Source of the DNA: Flagellimonas oceanensis
Lineage (GTDB): Bacteria > Bacteroidota > Bacteroidia > Flavobacteriales > Flavobacteriaceae
Reading direction: 5' to 3'
Assembly: GCF_003992595.1 (NCBI RefSeq)
Contig: NZ_RZNA01000024.1
Location: 137,199-201,198 of the forward strand
Length of the DNA: 64,000 bases
The notes below the pieces were generated by a model, which made no database searches, had not been told where the DNA came from, and saw nothing but the letters and a program-made list of their open reading frames with translations. Below are positions 19,915 to 29,103 of the stretch, piece by piece (position 1 is the stretch's first letter; the number at the start of each line of letters is the position of its first letter). Position numbers and translations under genes: made by a program.

Positions 19915-20724
19915 CTATTTTAAAACCTCTGTATTATAGAAATTTATGTACGCCTCTTCCGCTTCCTGAAGGGAAACGTAGGGCAATACTGGTACGGAAA
20001 GATTATCGATATGGCCTTTTAGGTCATCGGACAAATCCTCCGCGGCTAAAATAACGGCATCGGAATGATCTACGGCAACCTTTAACAAATTATTATACTC
20101 GGGCTGGGCAAGCGAGGAAATTTCCTCCTTGTCAATGCCATCAAAAGCAATTTTGTCTATCATAGCGCTATCCAGCTCTCCCTCAAAATCCTTACCATAT
20201 ACGGATGTGACTATCTTACTTTCGGAAAACAAGGGCTCGTCAGCATAATACTTTCTCAGGTAAAGCGGCACCATGGAAGCCATCCAACCGTGGACGTGGA
20301 TGATATCCGGCGACCAATTCAGTTTTTTCACTGTTTCCACCACACCTTTGGCAAAGAATATGGCGCGCTCGTCATTATCGGGGAACAGATTCCCATCGGC
20401 ATCGGCAAACGTGGCTTTTCTTTTGAAGTATTCATCGTTGTCTATAAAATAGACTTGGATTCGTTCCTTTGGAATGGACGCCACCTTTATGATCAGGGGC
20501 ATATCCATGTCATTGATCACCAGGTTCATCCCCGATAAACGTATTACCTCATGTAATTGATGCCTCCTTTCGTTGATGTTTCCATACCTTGGCATAAATA
20601 TGCGGATCTGCCCACCGTTACTGTTCACCATTCTAGGTGCTTCGTACGACATTAAGGAAACAGGATTCTCTGGGAGGTAGGGAACTAATTCAGAAGATAC
20701 AAACAATACCTTTTTACCATTCAT
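19915..20724 (-). CDS. Half-length GT5 (glycogen/starch synthase N-terminal domain) protein
   Basis: A 270-residue protein that matches only the N-terminal Rossmann-like half of GT5 glycogen synthases: KKVLFVSSELVPYLP at the start and DIIHVHGWMASMVPLYLRK near residue 135. Full enzymes are about 470-500 residues with a second domain that holds the nucleotide-sugar site; that domain is absent. The ADP-glucose motif K-x-G-G-L expected after the first strand is also missing. It is probably not a working glycogen synthase. The ATG at 20724 is preferred over an upstream in-frame one. It is divergent from panC and leads into the DUF4270 gene. Confidence 0.78.
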   Translation of the reverse strand: MNGKKVLFVSSELVPYLPENPVSLMSYEAPRMVNSNGGQIRIFMPRYGNINERRHQLHEVIRLSGMNLVINDMDMPLIIKVASIPKERIQVYFIDNDEYFKRKATFADADGNLFPDNDERAIFFAKGVVETVKKLNWSPDIIHVHGWMASMVPLYLRKYYADEPLFSESKIVTSVYGKDFEGELDSAMIDKIAFDGIDKEEISSLAQPEYNNLLKVAVDHSDAVILAAEDLSDDLKGHIDNLSVPVLPYVSLQEAEEAYINFYNTEVLK

Positions 20725-20760
20725 AAACGCTTTCTTTTGTTTATCTGAAAAACATAGCTG

Positions 20761-20807
20761 CAAAAGTACAAAAATTATGCTGATTAGCTGTATTTATAGT
20801 ATTTTTG
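20761..20807. promoter_or_regulatory. Divergent promoter pair between the GT5-like gene and panC
   Basis: Minus-strand TACTTTTG (20768-20761) and plus-strand TATTTTTG (20800-20807) both match TAnnTTTG. They point to starts near 20755 and 20814, which gives leaders of about 30 bases for the GT5-like gene and 13 bases for panC. Confidence 0.5.
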
Positions 20808-20826
20808 CACCCTTTTGTACCTGTAT

Positions 20827-21675
20827 ATGAAGATATTCGACCTTAAAAAACAACTCAACAACTTTACCGCCAAGCAGCGTAAAGAAGACCACACCATAGG
20901 TCTTGTGCCCACAATGGGGGCGCTTCACACGGGTCATATCTCATTGGTTAAAAAAGCACTTTTGGAAAACGACTTGGTGGTTGTCAGCATTTTTGTGAAC
21001 CCCACCCAATTCGACAAAAAGGACGATCTGGAAAAATATCCACGGACTTTTGAAAAGGATATTGAGCTTTTGAAACAAGTTTCGGACAATATTGTGGTTT
21101 TTGCTCCTACGGTTGATGAAATTTATGATGGCAATGTCACATCCGAATCCTATGAGTTCGATGGTTTGGACAAGGTAATGGAAGGGGAATTTAGAACAGG
21201 ACATTTTGATGGTGTAGGTACCATTGTGGAGCTTTTGCTCCGGACCATAGCCCCAGACAAAGCTTATTTTGGCGAAAAGGATTTCCAGCAATTGCAGATC
21301 ATTCGGAAAATGGCCGAGATCAAGAACTTGCCCTATGAAATCATCGGTTGCCCCATTGAAAGGGAACCCCACGGCTTAGCCATGAGTTCCCGCAACGAAA
21401 GACTATCAAAAGAAACCCGTGAAGAAGCCGGTTTTATTCACACTACGCTACAAGCTGCCAAAGCCGAATTTGGCACGAAAAGTGCTACATATATAAAGGA
21501 TTGGGTAAAATCCGAATTTGAGCAACATCCTTTGTTTGACCTGGAATATTTTGAAATCGCGGACGAGAACACACTGACTCCAGCTTTAAAAATACAGAAC
21601 AATCAAAAATATAGGGCGTTTATTGCCGTTTACGCAGATGGCGTGCGCTTAATTGATAATCTAAGATTGAATTGA
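20827..21675 (+). CDS. panC: Pantoate-beta-alanine ligase (pantothenate synthetase)
   Basis: A 282-residue PanC that joins pantoate and beta-alanine with ATP in pantothenate synthesis. The nucleotidyltransferase HxGH motif is seen as H34-T-G-H37 after LVPTMGAL, with the substrate region FGEKDFQQLQIIRKM and the later EPHGLAMSSRNERLS. The ATG at 20827 is chosen over one four codons upstream because the family begins there. It is followed 12 bases later by panD, which supplies beta-alanine, so the pair is a clear operon. Confidence 0.97.
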   Translation: MKIFDLKKQLNNFTAKQRKEDHTIGLVPTMGALHTGHISLVKKALLENDLVVVSIFVNPTQFDKKDDLEKYPRTFEKDIELLKQVSDNIVVFAPTVDEIYDGNVTSESYEFDGLDKVMEGEFRTGHFDGVGTIVELLLRTIAPDKAYFGEKDFQQLQIIRKMAEIKNLPYEIIGCPIEREPHGLAMSSRNERLSKETREEAGFIHTTLQAAKAEFGTKSATYIKDWVKSEFEQHPLFDLEYFEIADENTLTPALKIQNNQKYRAFIAVYADGVRLIDNLRLN

Positions 21676-21687
21676 TAATTTTGCACC

Positions 21688-22038
21688 ATGCAAGTAGAAG
21701 TTGTAAAATCTAAAATACACCGAGTAAAAGTTACCGGAGCAGACCTTAACTATATAGGCAGCATTACCATAGACGAAGATCTTATGGACGCCGCCAATAT
21801 AATCAGGGGCGAAAAAGTGCAGATCGTGAACAACAACAACGGTGAGCGATTGGAAACTTACGCTATTCCTGGCCCTCGAAATTCTGGAGAGCTTACCCTG
21901 AACGGTGCCGCAGCCAGAAAAGTGGCCGTGGGAGACGTATTGATCCTGATCACCTACGCATGGATGGATATCGAAGAGGCAAAAACATTTAATCCAGCAT
22001 TGGTCTTCCCCAACGAAGAAACCAATCTACTCAAGTAA
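21688..22038 (+). CDS. panD: Aspartate 1-decarboxylase
   Basis: A 116-residue PanD proenzyme. The self-cleavage site is G24-S25 ([10 protein letters not shown]), where Ser25 becomes the pyruvoyl group. The conserved [13 protein letters not shown] and [13 protein letters not shown] segments are present. It makes beta-alanine for the panC product next to it. The next gene starts 3 bases after the stop codon. Confidence 0.97.
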   Translation: MQVEVVKSKIHRVKVTGADLNYIGSITIDEDLMDAANIIRGEKVQIVNNNNGERLETYAIPGPRNSGELTLNGAAARKVAVGDVLILITYAWMDIEEAKTFNPALVFPNEETNLLK

Positions 22039-22041
22039 ATT

Positions 22042-23007
22042 TTGGGCAAATCCCTGAAAAAATTTCTTAAGCTGTTCGTACCCATCGCATTTGGGTTGTT
22101 TTTGGTTTGGTACTCCTACAATTCCACCACACCCGAGGAGCGAAAACAAATCATCCATTATATTTCCAATGCAAGCCCATTTTGGGTAACCATTTCCGTG
22201 ATTATTGGCATATTGAGCCATATTTCACGAGCTGTTCGTTGGAAATACCTCTTGGAACCCATGGGATACCGTCCTAAAACGGTAAACACTATATTCATTG
22301 TCCTAATCTCCTATTTTGCCAACTTGGGAATACCTCGTTCCGGCGAAATTTTAAGGGCGACCGCACTTACCACCTATGAAAAAGTGCCTTTTGAAAAAGG
22401 ATTCGGCACCATCGTTACCGAAAGAGTAGTCGATTTGTTGATGCTTTTGGCCATCGTTCTAATTACCCTGGCACTCCAAACAGATTTCATCCTTGGGTTT
22501 CTCGAAGAGAGAGGCGTGAACATTGTCGGTGCCATCGGAATATTGCTAGTTGGCATTGTTGGACTCTTTTTGGGATCCTACATCATCCGTAAATCAAAGT
22601 CGCCATTGGCACTAAAACTGAAAGGGTTCCTCAACGGATTGCAAGATGGCGTACTCAGTGTTTTCAAAATGAAGAACAAATGGCCCTTCATACTCCACAC
22701 CTTGTTTATTTGGACAGCCTATTTTGGCATGTTCTGGGTCATTAAGTACACCGTTGAAGAGACCATTCCACTATCCCTCGGGGAATTATTGGTCGCCTTT
22801 GTGGCCGGTGCCTTCGCCATGTCCACCACCAATGGCGGAATAGGCCTTTATCCCATAGCGGTTAGTGCTGCATTGGGCATTTATGGCATCAGCTCCGTTT
22901 CCGGGGATGCATTTGGTTGGATCATGTGGATCGCCCAAACTTTAATGGTCGTTGTTTTCGGTACAATATCCTTTATCGTATTACCGTTATTGAATAGAAA
23001 TCGGTAA
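22042..23007 (+). CDS. Lysylphosphatidylglycerol synthase TM-region/UPF0104 (AglD-like) membrane protein
   Basis: A 321-residue polytopic protein with about seven to eight hydrophobic helices that fits the flippase-like domain family (LPG_synthase_TM, UPF0104). Conserved pieces include SRAVRWKYLLEPMGY, the helix around YFANLGIPRSGEILRATAL, and TNGGIGLYPIAVSAALGIYG near the end. It has no MprF-like catalytic domain, so lipid transport or flipping is the likelier role. The start is a TTG at 22042, right after panD; no ATG occurs before the first helix. It is the third gene of the panCD operon. Confidence 0.8.
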   Translation: MGKSLKKFLKLFVPIAFGLFLVWYSYNSTTPEERKQIIHYISNASPFWVTISVIIGILSHISRAVRWKYLLEPMGYRPKTVNTIFIVLISYFANLGIPRSGEILRATALTTYEKVPFEKGFGTIVTERVVDLLMLLAIVLITLALQTDFILGFLEERGVNIVGAIGILLVGIVGLFLGSYIIRKSKSPLALKLKGFLNGLQDGVLSVFKMKNKWPFILHTLFIWTAYFGMFWVIKYTVEETIPLSLGELLVAFVAGAFAMSTTNGGIGLYPIAVSAALGIYGISSVSGDAFGWIMWIAQTLMVVVFGTISFIVLPLLNRNR

Positions 23008-23032
23008 GCCCAAGCCGCCTAAATCTTAACCA

Positions 23033-24175
23033 ATGAAAAAATGTCTATTTCTACTGATAGGCTTTACGTGCTTGAACCTAAGCGCTCAAGTGACAAAGGA
23101 GATTTTTGAATCCTTCAAACTGCAAGAGCGAAGGGATGTCTCCTACTATTTTCCCGAGGACTACACTGAAGAAAAATCATACCCATTGATCGTGGTTTTG
23201 GATGCCGAATATTTGTTCGATCTTGTTGTGGCCAATGTGAAATTCCAAAGTAAGTTTGACCGTATGCCCGAAGCCATCGTGGTCGGCGTGCATCAACTGC
23301 AAAACGATTTGCGTTGGGTAGATTGCGACTACGAAGACATCTCAGGATTGCCCACCGAGAAAGGCAAAATGTTCTACGAGTTTTTGGGCACCGAACTGAT
23401 TCCGTATCTGGAAACCAGTTATAATGTCGCTCCGTTTAAAATGTTCGTGGGCTACGATATCACAGGCAATTTTGGCAATTACTATTTGTTCAAAGACCGC
23501 TCCCTATTCAACTCTTATATTAGTATTTCTCCCGTTTTGGCCACCGAAATGGAAAGCAGGGTCCCTGCCCGCTTGTCCGAACTCGACCAGACTATTTTTT
23601 ATAACCTGATCGTAGAAAAACAACCTACGGACGATAGACAGCGTATCCTTCAAATGAACACTAGCATCAGCTCCATTACCCGTGAATCATTGCATTATTT
23701 TTTTGATGAATACGAAAAAGCTGACCATACCTCCATTGCGGCCTATGGTATAAGTAAAGCTTTTGATAATGTATTCAGCATATACAGACCTATCACACCA
23801 GCAGAGTACAAATCCGATATTTTGACCTCCGAAGAACCTGTTTTCAGTTATTTGGAGAACAGATACCAAACCATAGAAGACCTGTTCGGGTTTGAAAAAC
23901 CAGTGGAACTCAACGATATTATGGCCATTTATGCTGCCTGCTTGAAAAAAGAGGACTACGAGTCACTGGAACCCTTGGCAGACCTTTGCAAAAAGGAATT
24001 CCCGGATACCATGATGGGCTTTTATTTCGAGGCAGAATACTACGAGTTTATCGGAGAGCCCAAAAAAGCGTTCAAAACATTCGAAAAAGCATTTCAACTT
24101 GAAGAAATCGACTTTTTGACCAAGGATATGGCCCTCGAAAAAATTGATGCCCTTAAAGCGGATTTCGGGTATTAA
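23033..24175 (+). CDS. Esterase D-like alpha/beta hydrolase-fold protein with Asp at the nucleophile position
   Basis: A 380-residue secreted protein. A signal peptide (MKKCLFLLIGFTCLNLSAQ) leads to a putative-esterase domain (strand YPLIVVLDAEYLFD; VGVHQLQNDLRWVD). The nucleophile elbow that should read G-H-S-x-x-G is VGYDITGN, with Asp at residue 142 in place of Ser. A later histidine in ADHTSIAA is at the place of the usual catalytic His. The C-terminal 100 residues are helical and TPR-like (MGFYFEAEYYEFIGEPKKAF). It may be a pseudoenzyme or use the Asp as nucleophile. It lies 25 bases after the flippase-like gene. Confidence 0.8.
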   Translation: MKKCLFLLIGFTCLNLSAQVTKEIFESFKLQERRDVSYYFPEDYTEEKSYPLIVVLDAEYLFDLVVANVKFQSKFDRMPEAIVVGVHQLQNDLRWVDCDYEDISGLPTEKGKMFYEFLGTELIPYLETSYNVAPFKMFVGYDITGNFGNYYLFKDRSLFNSYISISPVLATEMESRVPARLSELDQTIFYNLIVEKQPTDDRQRILQMNTSISSITRESLHYFFDEYEKADHTSIAAYGISKAFDNVFSIYRPITPAEYKSDILTSEEPVFSYLENRYQTIEDLFGFEKPVELNDIMAIYAACLKKEDYESLEPLADLCKKEFPDTMMGFYFEAEYYEFIGEPKKAFKTFEKAFQLEEIDFLTKDMALEKIDALKADFGY

Positions 24176-24299
24176 CCGAATGGGTTCGTTGATTATTGGA
24201 TCATTAAATGATTTCCCTTCTAAAAATCGAATTATCTAATAATCCAAATATCCAATCCATCATCTAAATCCATATCTTTAGGCCCCTCATTTAGTTTGA

Positions 24300-25658
24300 A
24301 TGGCCAAGACCAAAACAGCATTCTTTTGTCAAAATTGTGGAGCCCAATTCCCTAAGTGGATAGGGCAATGTTCCTCTTGCAAGGAATGGAACACCATTGT
24401 GGAAGAAGTGGTCCAAAAGGAGGATAAAAAAAGTTGGAAGGCCGACAAAGTTGCCACACAGGCCAACAAACCCCTTCGAGTTTCCGAAATCACCCAAGAA
24501 AAAGAACTGCGTTTGGACACATTGGACCAAGAATTCAATCGCGTTTTAGGCGGTGGGCTCGTTCCAGGGTCTTTGACTTTGTTGGGCGGCGAACCGGGTA
24601 TCGGAAAAAGTACCTTGCTGCTTCAGATTGCCTTGAAACTGCCCTATAAAATCCTATATGTGTCGGGCGAGGAAAGTCAACGGCAGATAAAAATGCGCGC
24701 TGACCGTATTCAGCCCAATAGCGAAAACTGCTACATCCTTACCGAGACCAAAACACAGAATATTTTTCAGCAAGTTTCGACCATTGAGCCCGATTTGGTC
24801 GTCATTGACTCTATTCAGACACTCCACACCGATTATATTGAATCTGCCGCCGGGAGCATTTCCCAAATTCGTGAATGCACCGCGGAACTCATCAAATTTG
24901 CAAAAGAAAGTCACACCCCCGTTATTTTAGTGGGACACATCACAAAAGATGGCACTATTGCAGGCCCCAAGATTTTGGAGCATATGGTGGACACCGTTCT
25001 ACAGTTTGAAGGTGACCGTAATTATGTGTACCGCATTCTCCGTTCCCTCAAAAACAGATTCGGCTCAACTGCGGAATTGGGCATTTACGAAATGCAGGGA
25101 AGCGGCCTCCGTGAAGTCAATAATCCTTCGGAGGTATTGATTTCCAAAAATGACGAAGACCTTAGCGGTACGGCCATCGCTGCAACAGTGGAAGGTATGC
25201 GACCCTTGCTCATTGAGATTCAAGCTTTGGTGAGCACTGCCGTGTATGGAACACCGCAACGTTCGGCTACAGGATTCAATGCCAAAAGATTGAACATGCT
25301 TTTGGCCGTTTTGGAAAAACGCGCAGGTTTTAAATTGGGTGCTAAGGATGTTTTCCTGAACATTACAGGTGGGATTTCCGTGGATGACCCTGCCATTGAT
25401 TTGGCCGTTATGGCCGCTATCCTATCCAGTAATTCCGATATCGCCATTGAAAAAGGCGTTTGTTTTGCCGCAGAGGTCGGACTTGCAGGAGAAATCAGGC
25501 CTGTGCAACGTGTGGACCAACGTATTCTTGAAGCGGAAAAACTGGGCTTCTCCAAAATCTTTGTCTCAAAAAACAACAAGATTGGGCTAAAACAATCTGG
25601 AATTCTGGTTCAAAAGGTCTCCAAGATTGAAGATGTGGTCGCACATCTCTTCGGATAA
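24300..25658 (+). CDS. radA: DNA repair protein RadA
   Basis: A 452-residue RadA/Sms that supports branch migration in recombination. The N-terminal zinc finger has Cys10, 13, 24 and 27; the RecA-like ATPase has GGEPGIGKST near residue 100 and the RadA signature LKNRFGSTAELGIYEM; a Lon-protease-like domain forms the C-terminal third (GISVDDPAIDLAVMAAIL). The gap of 124 bases before it is AT-rich, with TGGAT/ATCCA inverted pieces and no gene. The length is normal. Confidence 0.97.
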   Translation: MAKTKTAFFCQNCGAQFPKWIGQCSSCKEWNTIVEEVVQKEDKKSWKADKVATQANKPLRVSEITQEKELRLDTLDQEFNRVLGGGLVPGSLTLLGGEPGIGKSTLLLQIALKLPYKILYVSGEESQRQIKMRADRIQPNSENCYILTETKTQNIFQQVSTIEPDLVVIDSIQTLHTDYIESAAGSISQIRECTAELIKFAKESHTPVILVGHITKDGTIAGPKILEHMVDTVLQFEGDRNYVYRILRSLKNRFGSTAELGIYEMQGSGLREVNNPSEVLISKNDEDLSGTAIAATVEGMRPLLIEIQALVSTAVYGTPQRSATGFNAKRLNMLLAVLEKRAGFKLGAKDVFLNITGGISVDDPAIDLAVMAAILSSNSDIAIEKGVCFAAEVGLAGEIRPVQRVDQRILEAEKLGFSKIFVSKNNKIGLKQSGILVQKVSKIEDVVAHLFG

Positions 25659-25717
25659 AAAAGTAATTGCAGGTTTCTTTTTATATTTAAAATTCTGATT
25701 GTCCATAAACAACAGGT

Positions 25718-25797
25718 TGTCAGGTCGAGCGCAGTCGAGACCTCATTTTTAAGACGTTGGTTCCAATAACTTCTCGACTGCGCTCGAAGAGACAAGG
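25718..25797. repeat. Inverted pair of a dispersed 16-bp flavobacterial repeat (copy A)
   Basis: TCGAGCGCAGTCGAGA at 25725-25740 and its exact reverse complement at 25772-25787 enclose 31 bases. The same 16-mer recurs at 38609-38624. It lies between radA and the PQQ dehydrogenase gene and could fold into a long hairpin. Confidence 0.75.
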
Positions 25798-25845
25798 CAT
25801 CATGATTGATTACTAATATTCAATTAAAAAACATTCAAACCGCAC

Positions 25846-28002
25846 ATGAAAAAGTATTTTCTCCTCGCCCCCATAGCAATTCTCATTTCCTGTACCAGCC
25901 CAAATCCCAATAATGCAGACAAGGTTTATTTCAACACTTGGGAGCATTATTTAGGCGACCCCGAACGAACCCATTTCTCCAATCTTGATCAAATTGACAC
26001 CACGAATGTTTCCCAATTAAAACTAGCTTGGAGCTATAAAAGTGGAGGTCTGCAAGAGGGAAGAACTACACAAATACAGACCAGCCCTTTAATGGTTGAA
26101 AATGTGCTTTATGGGGTAAATGCGGCCATTGAATTGTTCGCAATCAATGCGAAAACAGGAAAGGAAATCTGGAAATTTTCCCCAAAAACAAAGGATGAAT
26201 CAGGTCTAGGGCTCAATCGTGGCTTGAATTATTGGAAATCTGACGGTACTGCTCCCAGTCGTATCTTTTTCTCATCAGGGCCAAAACTGTATGCCATCAA
26301 TATTGAAACTGGCCAACCCATTACCGAATTTGGTAATAATGGTAGCATTGACCTTCGTGATGGTTTGGGTAGGGACCCGAGCAAATTATCCGTGGTCTCC
26401 AACACCCCTGGTGCAGTTTTTAAAAACATATTGATACAAGGTACCCGAGTGGGCGAAGGTCCCGGTTCTTCGCCAGGACACATCCGAGCCTACGACGTGC
26501 TCACGGGCGAAATTTTATGGACCTTCCATACCATTCCACAACCAGGAGAGTTTGGTTACGATACCTGGCCTGCTGAGGCATATAAAAAAGTTGGGGGAGC
26601 AAATAGTTGGCCCGGTATGGCGTTGGACAACGAGCAAGGCATTGTTTACATCCCCACGGGTTCAGCGGCTTTTGACTGGTACGGTGGCGACCGCGAAGGA
26701 TCTAACCTTTTTGCCAATTCCCTGTTGGCGCTAAATGCGAATACAGGAGAACGAATTTGGCATTTTCAAATGGTGCACCACGACATTTGGGACCGTGATT
26801 TACCCGCACCGCCCAACTTGGTGGACATTGTAAGGGACGGGCTAACCATTCCCGCTGTGGCACAGGTGACCAAAAGCGGCCATGTATTCGTGTTTAACCG
26901 AATCACAGGGGAACCCTTATTCCCTATCGAGGAAAAAGCATATCCAAGCTCAACTTTACATGGAGAAAAAGCATTTGAGACCCAACCCCTGCCCAAAAAA
27001 CCTGCGCCTTTTGCACGTCAGATTTTAACAGAGGACGATTTATATGCTCCTGAGCGAACTGCTTTTGTCGATGATTTGGTTCCTGGCAACGAAACTGATG
27101 AAGCTCCCACCGTGCTTGAAAAATTCAAATCCATTACATCACAAGGACAATTTATACCCATGGATACTACCGGGGTAATCCTATTCCCAGGGGCCGATGG
27201 TGGTGCAGAATGGGGTGGAGCAGCACTCGACCCAAGAGACGGCGTAATGTACGTAAATGCCAACGAAATGGCTTGGATCATTAAAATGAAGGAAGTTGGT
27301 GGCAATGGCGAAGGTTCGAGTATGGGACAAAGTTTGGCACAAATTCACTGCGCCAGATGCCATGGAGGGGATTTGCAAGGCCTGAACGGAATCCCTGAGC
27401 TTCAGAACGTGAAGTTGCGATTGGAATCCGACTCCATAACAAGCATTATCCAAAAAGGTCGTGGTGCCATGCCGGGCATGCCAAATCTTTCTGAAGAAGA
27501 AACCAATGCCATTACCGACTTTTTAATGGATATCGAAGAAACCAAAGATCATAGGGTTGAGAAAACAAAGATCGATGTTCCTTATTCCATTTCAAGCTTT
27601 GCAAGATTTAAAGATGACCGAGGTTATCCTGTGGTAAAACCGCCATGGGGAACTTTAAATGCCATAGACCTTAATTCGGGTGAATATCTGTGGACGGTAC
27701 CCTTAGGGCATGAAGAAAGTTTACAGGACCCCAACGTTCCTGTTTCCGGACTTGAAAACTATGGAGGACCAGTCGTAACCAAAGGCGGTGTCCTTTTTAT
27801 TGCTGCCACCAAGGATGAAAAAATACGTGCGTTCAACATGAAAACGGGCAAACAGCTTTGGGAAGATCAACTACCTGCCGGAGGGTATGCCACACCAATT
27901 ACTTACCAAGTCGATGGCAAACAATACGTGGTCATTTCCTGTGGTGGAGGAAAAATGGGCACCGACCCTGGCGACGAGTATCGCGCTTACACTTTGGAAT
28001 AA
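25846..28002 (+). CDS. PQQ-dependent dehydrogenase lipoprotein with inserted cytochrome c domain
   Basis: A 718-residue quinoprotein of the glucose-dehydrogenase-like PQQ propeller family. The lipobox is ILISCTS (Cys16). Propeller segments are seen at both ends (LKLAWSYKSGG, TGKEIWKF, GEYLWTVPLGHEE). A heme c motif CARCH (Cys502, Cys505, His506) with an axial Met candidate in GAMPGMPNLSEEE forms a cytochrome domain at about residues 490-570, inserted before the last propeller blades rather than at an end. It should oxidise a sugar or alcohol in the periplasm and pass electrons onward. No PQQ synthesis genes are in the window. It is convergent with, and abuts, the aldo-keto reductase gene. Confidence 0.88.
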   Translation: MKKYFLLAPIAILISCTSPNPNNADKVYFNTWEHYLGDPERTHFSNLDQIDTTNVSQLKLAWSYKSGGLQEGRTTQIQTSPLMVENVLYGVNAAIELFAINAKTGKEIWKFSPKTKDESGLGLNRGLNYWKSDGTAPSRIFFSSGPKLYAINIETGQPITEFGNNGSIDLRDGLGRDPSKLSVVSNTPGAVFKNILIQGTRVGEGPGSSPGHIRAYDVLTGEILWTFHTIPQPGEFGYDTWPAEAYKKVGGANSWPGMALDNEQGIVYIPTGSAAFDWYGGDREGSNLFANSLLALNANTGERIWHFQMVHHDIWDRDLPAPPNLVDIVRDGLTIPAVAQVTKSGHVFVFNRITGEPLFPIEEKAYPSSTLHGEKAFETQPLPKKPAPFARQILTEDDLYAPERTAFVDDLVPGNETDEAPTVLEKFKSITSQGQFIPMDTTGVILFPGADGGAEWGGAALDPRDGVMYVNANEMAWIIKMKEVGGNGEGSSMGQSLAQIHCARCHGGDLQGLNGIPELQNVKLRLESDSITSIIQKGRGAMPGMPNLSEEETNAITDFLMDIEETKDHRVEKTKIDVPYSISSFARFKDDRGYPVVKPPWGTLNAIDLNSGEYLWTVPLGHEESLQDPNVPVSGLENYGGPVVTKGGVLFIAATKDEKIRAFNMKTGKQLWEDQLPAGGYATPITYQVDGKQYVVISCGGGKMGTDPGDEYRAYTLE

Positions 28003-29043
28003 TTATGGCGCAGGGTTCGGAATTGCGTTGTGGATTTCCTGAATGCCTTCCAGAACCTCATCCGACAGTACTACATCGATACTTCCGATGTTTTCCTTAA
28101 GTTGCTCCATACTGGTTGCTCCTATGATGTTACTGGTCAAAAAAGGTCGGGTATTTACAAAGGCCAAAGCCATTTGTGCCATGCTCAACCCATGTTCTTT
28201 AGCCAATTGGGCATATTTCTCGGTGGCTGCAACAGCTGAATCCCCACTATACCTGTTGTAATTTGGAAATAAGGTTATCCTGGCTTTCCTTGGTGGAACT
28301 TCGGTAAGATATTTTCCGCTCAATACCCCAAAACCAAGTGGCGAATAAGCCAACAGACCTATCTGTTCCCGCATGGAAATCTCGGAAAGTCCTACCTCAA
28401 AGAGACGGTTCAAAAGGCTGTACGGATTCTGTATGGTCTTCATTCGGGGCAAAGATTGATGTACCTTGCTCTCCTCCAAAAAACGCATTGTTCCCCAAGG
28501 CGTTTCGTTGGACAGTCCTACGTGACGAATCTTGCCTTCGGCAATCAAATCGCGTAGCGTTTCCAAAACTTGATGAATATTATCATCCCAAACATCCACG
28601 GCATGGGCATTGTATCCCCGTTGTCCAAAATAATTGGTGTTTCGTTCTGGCCAATGAAGCTGGTATAGGTCAATGTAGTCTGTTTGCAGTCGCTTTAAAC
28701 TACCTTCCACCGCACTGATAATGGATTCCCTGCTAAATCCGGTGCTGCGAATATGCTTTGCGGCATGACCAGGTCCTGCTATTTTGGATCCCAATACTAC
28801 TTTATCACGATTTCCAGTTTTTTTGAACCAGTTTCCGACAAGTTCCTCGGTAACCGCGTAGAGCTCCTTTTTTGCAGGAACCGGATACAGTTCGGCCGTA
28901 TCAAAAAAGTTGACACCTTGGTCAAGGGCATAATCCATTTGCTCGTGCGCCTCGTCTTCATTGTTCTGGCGGCCCCAGGTCATGGTACCCAAACAAATTT
29001 TGGATATTCGGATATCGGTATGTGGAATTCTAGTGTATTTCAT
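28003..29043 (-). CDS. Tas-type aldo-keto reductase
   Basis: A 346-residue NADP(H)-dependent aldo/keto reductase of the Tas subfamily. The tetrad is visible: Asp and Tyr in FFDTAELYPVPA, Lys in VVLGSKIAGPG, and His in LYQLHWPERNTNYFG. The N-terminal ICLGTMTWGRQN and the C-terminal NIIGATSMEQLKENI (cofactor site) are typical. The physiological substrate is unknown. Its stop codon touches the stop codon of the convergent PQQ dehydrogenase gene with no intervening base. Confidence 0.92.
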   Translation of the reverse strand: MKYTRIPHTDIRISKICLGTMTWGRQNNEDEAHEQMDYALDQGVNFFDTAELYPVPAKKELYAVTEELVGNWFKKTGNRDKVVLGSKIAGPGHAAKHIRSTGFSRESIISAVEGSLKRLQTDYIDLYQLHWPERNTNYFGQRGYNAHAVDVWDDNIHQVLETLRDLIAEGKIRHVGLSNETPWGTMRFLEESKVHQSLPRMKTIQNPYSLLNRLFEVGLSEISMREQIGLLAYSPLGFGVLSGKYLTEVPPRKARITLFPNYNRYSGDSAVAATEKYAQLAKEHGLSMAQMALAFVNTRPFLTSNIIGATSMEQLKENIGSIDVVLSDEVLEGIQEIHNAIPNPAP

Positions 29044-29103
29044 CTTCTGCAGTTTAGCACGGTTAAAGGTACTGAAACAAAAACATCGGTCTTTATGCCA
29101 ATG

